Source: Candidatus Segatella mututuai | GTDB lineage: Bacteria; Bacteroidota; Bacteroidia; Bacteroidales; Bacteroidaceae | Reading direction: 5' to 3' | Length of the DNA: 18,322 nt | Assembly (NCBI GenBank): GCA_002439605.1 | Contig: DJOI01000002.1 | Coordinates: forward strand, 29,454-47,775 | Shown: piece after piece, positions 15,403 through 18,322 of the stretch | Layout of the letters: the number at the start of each line of letters is the position of its first letter | How positions within the stretch are numbered: the first letter of the stretch is position 1 | Made by a program: the position numbers and the translations under genes | Notes under the pieces: model-generated | What the model was told of the DNA's origin: nothing | Seen by the model: the letters and a program-made list of their open reading frames with translations, nothing else | Database searches by the model: none

Positions 15403-15507
15403 TCAGTTGTACTTATAGCTGGATTTATCGGGATTGTGTTGCAAGAAGTTCTCTTTGACATCATGTGGATTTTGCCATTTGAATGGTTGCAGATATTCTT
15501 CATTCAT
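15403..15507 (-). CDS. Possible 34-residue ORF overlapping the glycosidase stop (doubtful)
   Basis: An ATG at 15507-15505 overlaps the glycosidase TGA (15506-15504) in an ATGA arrangement typical of translational coupling. It reads MNEEYLQPFKWQNP and ends after 34 codons at 15403. The peptide is polar and aromatic-rich, has no signal or membrane segment, and I do not recognise it. It could be a coupled small protein, a relic of a longer gene, or chance. Confidence 0.2.
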   Translation of the reverse strand: MNEEYLQPFKWQNPHDVKENFLQHNPDKSSYKYN

Positions 15508-17975
15508 TTCACGCTCCATTCGAATAGTCCACAAGACTGTTTTTCGGGTAGCTTTATTTCGAGTTTCACAGCCTTTGTCTTCACTGGATCGAAATTCACG
15601 GTACAAGCCATGCCTTTTTTGGTAGGGTAACCGTCGGCACCATTCACTTCTTTCCAGTTGCCTGTCTCGTCCTGGTAATAGATTTTCCAATAGTCTGGCA
15701 CTTTGCAACCGCCCCATGGCTGGTCGTCGTACCAGTAGACGGTACTCGTCTTGATGTCCTTTTTCTCTGGGAAGGTGTATGTTACCCACTCTATGGTGTT
15801 CTTCTTAGGCCACCAGTGACAATAAGGAATACTGCGATCGTTCTCGTCTGCTGGTATCAAACCATCGGTGATACTGCCTTTGGCAGGGACTGGAGAAGAG
15901 AATTCTACCTTTGCCTCAGATGCCAATGTGGCTGGTGTTGATGGACGGGCTGCCTTCACGTCTTGTGGCAACCAAACCTTCATGTTACCATTGCCACGGT
16001 GAGCCCATGCAAAATAGGGAATAAGCCTCAAGGTTTCGTCCTTGGTGGTGAGTCTGCCACTCTTGTCGAAGGCAAGCGTCTGTACTGGCGAGGTTAATGT
16101 TTCCAAGGTCTGTCCTTTGTAGAGACTGAGTTTTTTCTTATACTCCTTGGCTATAAAACCATCGTATGAGAGTTTACCATCGGTAAAGGTTGGCTCTTGG
16201 TTTTCCAAGATGCTCATGATGTCGAATTTGTTGTCCGGCCACTCGGCGCAGTAAACGAGAGGCCCACGCTCTATGCTGATGCAACCACGGTCGGCTTCTA
16301 CCTTATTGTTGGCTCTAACGGTACGCGCCTCCATATCGAAATGGATGCGTACCATATCTCCCTTTTTCCACCTGCGATTGATGGTGTAGTAACCGTCTGC
16401 TGTTACTAGGGCTGCTACTTTCTTGCCGTTTACAGTGATGGAATAGCCGAGGCGTTTGCCATCGCTATAATAGTAGAGGTCGCTCGGTACAGGTTGTCCC
16501 TTTACCCACCCTGGGATACGAATTTTCATACCGAACAGTCCTGCTTTGTTACCATCCACCTTGATGGCGATGTCTCCATTCCATGGATACTGCGTGTTTT
16601 GGCTCAATGAAACCTTCTTTCCAGCTACTTTCAGCGTTGTGGAGTTGCTGAGGAAGAGGTTGACATATACATTCTTGTCCTTTACAGCATATACATAACC
16701 TGGTAGGGAAGGTAAGAACCGGCAGATGTTGCTTGGGCAGCAAGCGCAGCCAAACCATGCCTGGCGTTGGTGCTGCCCCATGCTCTCCAGTGGGTTGGGG
16801 TAGAAGAAGCCACCGCCATCCATGCTCACGCCACTGATGAGGCCATTGTAAAGGGTACGCTCCAGTACATCATAATATTTGCTTTCTCCGTGCAGGAGAA
16901 AGAGACGATAGTTGACATATACATTGCCGATAGCCGCACAGGTTTCGCAATAAGCACTCATGTTGGGCAAGTAATAATTAGGTCCAAATGCTTCTCCGTT
17001 GTTGGTGGCACCGATACCGCCAGTGATGTAGAGCTTCTTGCTTACGATGTTGTCCCAAATGCGATCGATGGCATGGATGTATGCTGTGTCGCCAGTGAGA
17101 GCAGCGACATCAGCCATACCGGCGTACATATAGGTGGCGCGCACAGCATGACCTACAGCCTCGTCTTGTTCCAACACAGGCTTGTGACTCTGTGAGTACT
17201 CAGTCTTAATTTTTGTCTTTCCACGATAGTCGAGGAAGAACTTAGCCTCATCGAGATATTTTTTGTTGCCTGTTACGAGATAAAGCTTGCAGAGCGCCAT
17301 CTCGGCTATTTGGTGTCCAGGTACCACGCAAGCTTGACCAGCCTTAGGGCCAACCTCCTTTACCACGCAGTCGGCATAGCGGATGGCGATGTCGAGAAAC
17401 TTGCGGCTACCAGTAGCCTGCCAGTGAGCAACAGCTCCCTCTACCATGTGACCGAGGTTGTAAAGCTCATGGCTCAAATCCTCCTCTTTGCTCCATCGCT
17501 TGTCGCCTGCCCAGTAGTGTGGGTGCTTTGGATTCTGTGTGCGAGCGGTGTAGAGATAACCGTCAGGTTCTTGAGCTGCCCCGATGATGTTAAGCACACT
17601 GTCGATGTATGCTTTTAGTTTCTTGTCGGGGTAAGTCTGGAGCACGTAGCTGGCACCCTCGATAGTTTTGTAAGGGTCGGTGTCATCGAAACTAAGAGGC
17701 ATGAGTTTGCTCACGTCGTACTTGTCGCTAGGGTGGGCTGCACGCTCAAAGTTCTTGTAGCGTCCTTCTGATTCACATTTGCAGAAAGCGAGCGGAATGG
17801 TTACCTTGCGAGAGGTTTCAATACGCTGTCCCCAGAATGAGTTGTTCCACACTTTTACTGCAGTGAAAGGCACAGGGGTTATAGGATAGCCCCCTGAGCT
17901 CTTGTTCACCCTTTGAGCCGAGGCAGGCATCAACACCAATGCCGCCAAGGCTGATGTCATTAAAATCTTCTTCAT
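15504..17975 (-). CDS. Secreted DUF1680 glycoside hydrolase, GH127/GH146-type beta-L-arabinofuranosidase
   Basis: Predicted to release beta-L-arabinofuranose from plant glycans (arabinan, pectin side chains or extensin-type sugars). The 823 residues start with a signal peptide (MKKILMTSALAALVLMPASA, cleavage near AQ), so it is probably periplasmic; there is no lipobox. The (alpha/alpha)6 barrel spans about 35-430. The signature residues of the characterised HypBA1 enzyme are all visible: acid/base candidate Glu328 (GEAFGPNYYLPN), zinc ligands Glu344 and Cys346 (CETCA), and the adjacent cysteines 412-413 (CCPSN), one of which is the nucleophile. Beta-sandwich regions follow, and the last 150 or so residues (ITDGLIPADEND to GLFEWSVK) resemble a discoidin/F5-8-type carbohydrate-binding domain. 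GH127 versus GH146 cannot be settled by eye. It lies 45 bp after a LamG-like gene in the same direction, suggesting a polysaccharide-utilisation operon. Confidence 0.9.
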   Translation of the reverse strand: MKKILMTSALAALVLMPASAQRVNKSSGGYPITPVPFTAVKVWNNSFWGQRIETSRKVTIPLAFCKCESEGRYKNFERAAHPSDKYDVSKLMPLSFDDTDPYKTIEGASYVLQTYPDKKLKAYIDSVLNIIGAAQEPDGYLYTARTQNPKHPHYWAGDKRWSKEEDLSHELYNLGHMVEGAVAHWQATGSRKFLDIAIRYADCVVKEVGPKAGQACVVPGHQIAEMALCKLYLVTGNKKYLDEAKFFLDYRGKTKIKTEYSQSHKPVLEQDEAVGHAVRATYMYAGMADVAALTGDTAYIHAIDRIWDNIVSKKLYITGGIGATNNGEAFGPNYYLPNMSAYCETCAAIGNVYVNYRLFLLHGESKYYDVLERTLYNGLISGVSMDGGGFFYPNPLESMGQHQRQAWFGCACCPSNICRFLPSLPGYVYAVKDKNVYVNLFLSNSTTLKVAGKKVSLSQNTQYPWNGDIAIKVDGNKAGLFGMKIRIPGWVKGQPVPSDLYYYSDGKRLGYSITVNGKKVAALVTADGYYTINRRWKKGDMVRIHFDMEARTVRANNKVEADRGCISIERGPLVYCAEWPDNKFDIMSILENQEPTFTDGKLSYDGFIAKEYKKKLSLYKGQTLETLTSPVQTLAFDKSGRLTTKDETLRLIPYFAWAHRGNGNMKVWLPQDVKAARPSTPATLASEAKVEFSSPVPAKGSITDGLIPADENDRSIPYCHWWPKKNTIEWVTYTFPEKKDIKTSTVYWYDDQPWGGCKVPDYWKIYYQDETGNWKEVNGADGYPTKKGMACTVNFDPVKTKAVKLEIKLPEKQSCGLFEWSVK

Positions 17976-18020
17976 GAATATAGTTATATTATTGTTTCCT
18001 TTTCATTTTTTCTTCATTTT

Positions 18021-18322
18021 TCACTTGGCAGGAATGTATTCATCCCAAAGTTTCAAGGAGTGGAGATAGCCAGTGAAAGGCCATGCATTCTCTGCGTTCT
18101 TGCCTATCAACATGAATTGTGATGGCTTTACTAATAACTGAATATCCTTTTGACTGATGAGCTTATCGTTGATGTAAACGCTCTCTATCCTGCCATCGAA
18201 GCAGATGTAGATGTGCTGCCATTTTCCAGTAAGGTTTTTCATATCTTTATAGCCGGCATCCTCGTACCATCCGTAGTGATTCATTATGCCACAGCGTGGT
18301 TCGGTGCCATTCACAAGCATCA
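18021..18322 (-). CDS. C-terminal part of a LamG/concanavalin A-like domain protein, truncated by window edge
   Basis: The frame is open to the right edge, so only the last 100 or so residues are present. The pattern LTGKWQHIYICFDGRIESVYINDKLIS, then FMLIGKNAENAWPFTGYLHSLKLWDEYI, is typical of laminin-G-like (LamG/ConA-like) jelly-roll domains: a W-H-hydrophobic strand, a 'VYINDKLI' ligand-strand phrase, and a closing 'GYLHSLKLWDEY' strand. In Bacteroidales such domains often end surface glycan-binding lipoproteins or hydrolases. It lies 45 bp upstream of the glycosidase in the same direction, so is probably co-transcribed and functions on the same glycan. The overall protein identity cannot be told from this fragment. 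Confidence 0.65.
   Translation of the reverse strand, partial: MLVNGTEPRCGIMNHYGWYEDAGYKDMKNLTGKWQHIYICFDGRIESVYINDKLISQKDIQLLVKPSQFMLIGKNAENAWPFTGYLHSLKLWDEYIPAK

Larger units (their letters stand above)
15069..15503. other. 435-bp convergent spacer between the IS and the DUF1680 glycosidase
   Basis: It holds the 23-bp palindromic array (15171-15262), a 10-bp tandem duplication (15321-15340) and a small hairpin (15345-15370). A 34-codon frame overlapping the glycosidase stop (15403-15507, minus) is the only possible coding content. Before the IS inserted, this would have been the ppdK 3' flank. Confidence 0.65.

Noticed and set aside
1..18322. tRNA, rRNA or riboswitch genes
   Set aside because: Looked for cloverleaf-like and leader structures in all spacers; none was convincing.

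Overview
The window looks like a chromosomal segment from an anaerobic member of the Bacteroidales, most likely Prevotella/Segatella. Three things point there. Genes lack Shine-Dalgarno sequences and have A-rich leaders. At least one clear Bacteroidetes-type promoter is present (TTTG, 20 bp, TATATTTG, upstream of ppdK). The gene set also fits: pyruvate formate-lyase, pyruvate phosphate dikinase, lon-tgt-lptG and a secreted DUF1680 glycosidase. The genus is an inference from protein style, not from a marker gene.

Layout, left to right. (1) 1-2860, plus strand: the 3' part of pflB and its activase pflA, separated by a 133-bp gap holding a 22-bp-period repeat array that also forms a terminator-like hairpin. 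(2) 2861-3498: a long gene-free convergent spacer with a 21-bp-period degenerate array and several stem-loops, one with a perfect 15-bp stem. (3) 3499-10167, minus strand: four co-directional genes, read as lon, tgt, an LptF/LptG-family permease and a DEAD-box RNA helicase with a long basic disordered tail. They are probably co-transcribed from the promoter upstream of lon. (4) 10316-11059, plus: a TrmN6-type tRNA methyltransferase, divergent from lon. (5) 11252-13972, plus: ppdK with its own promoter. (6) 13983-15068: an IS1595-family insertion sequence about 10 bp past the ppdK stop, with its transposase broken by a one-base frameshift. (7) 15069-15503: a gene-free convergent spacer with a 23-bp-period palindromic array. 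(8) 15504-18322, minus: a secreted GH127/GH146-type beta-L-arabinofuranosidase, preceded in the same direction by the end of a LamG-like protein, probably part of a glycan-utilisation locus.

Metabolically, PflB/PflA split pyruvate into acetyl-CoA and formate, and PPDK interconverts pyruvate and PEP, so two pyruvate-node enzymes are present. Lon, LptFG, Tgt, TrmN6 and the helicase are housekeeping functions in proteolysis, LPS export and RNA modification or remodelling.

The most unusual feature is in the spacers. Three intergenic arrays have unrelated core sequences but the same design: 3-5 units, a dyad-like core, and constant centre-to-centre spacing of 22, 21 and 23 bp. The sequence shows this directly; its function is unknown.
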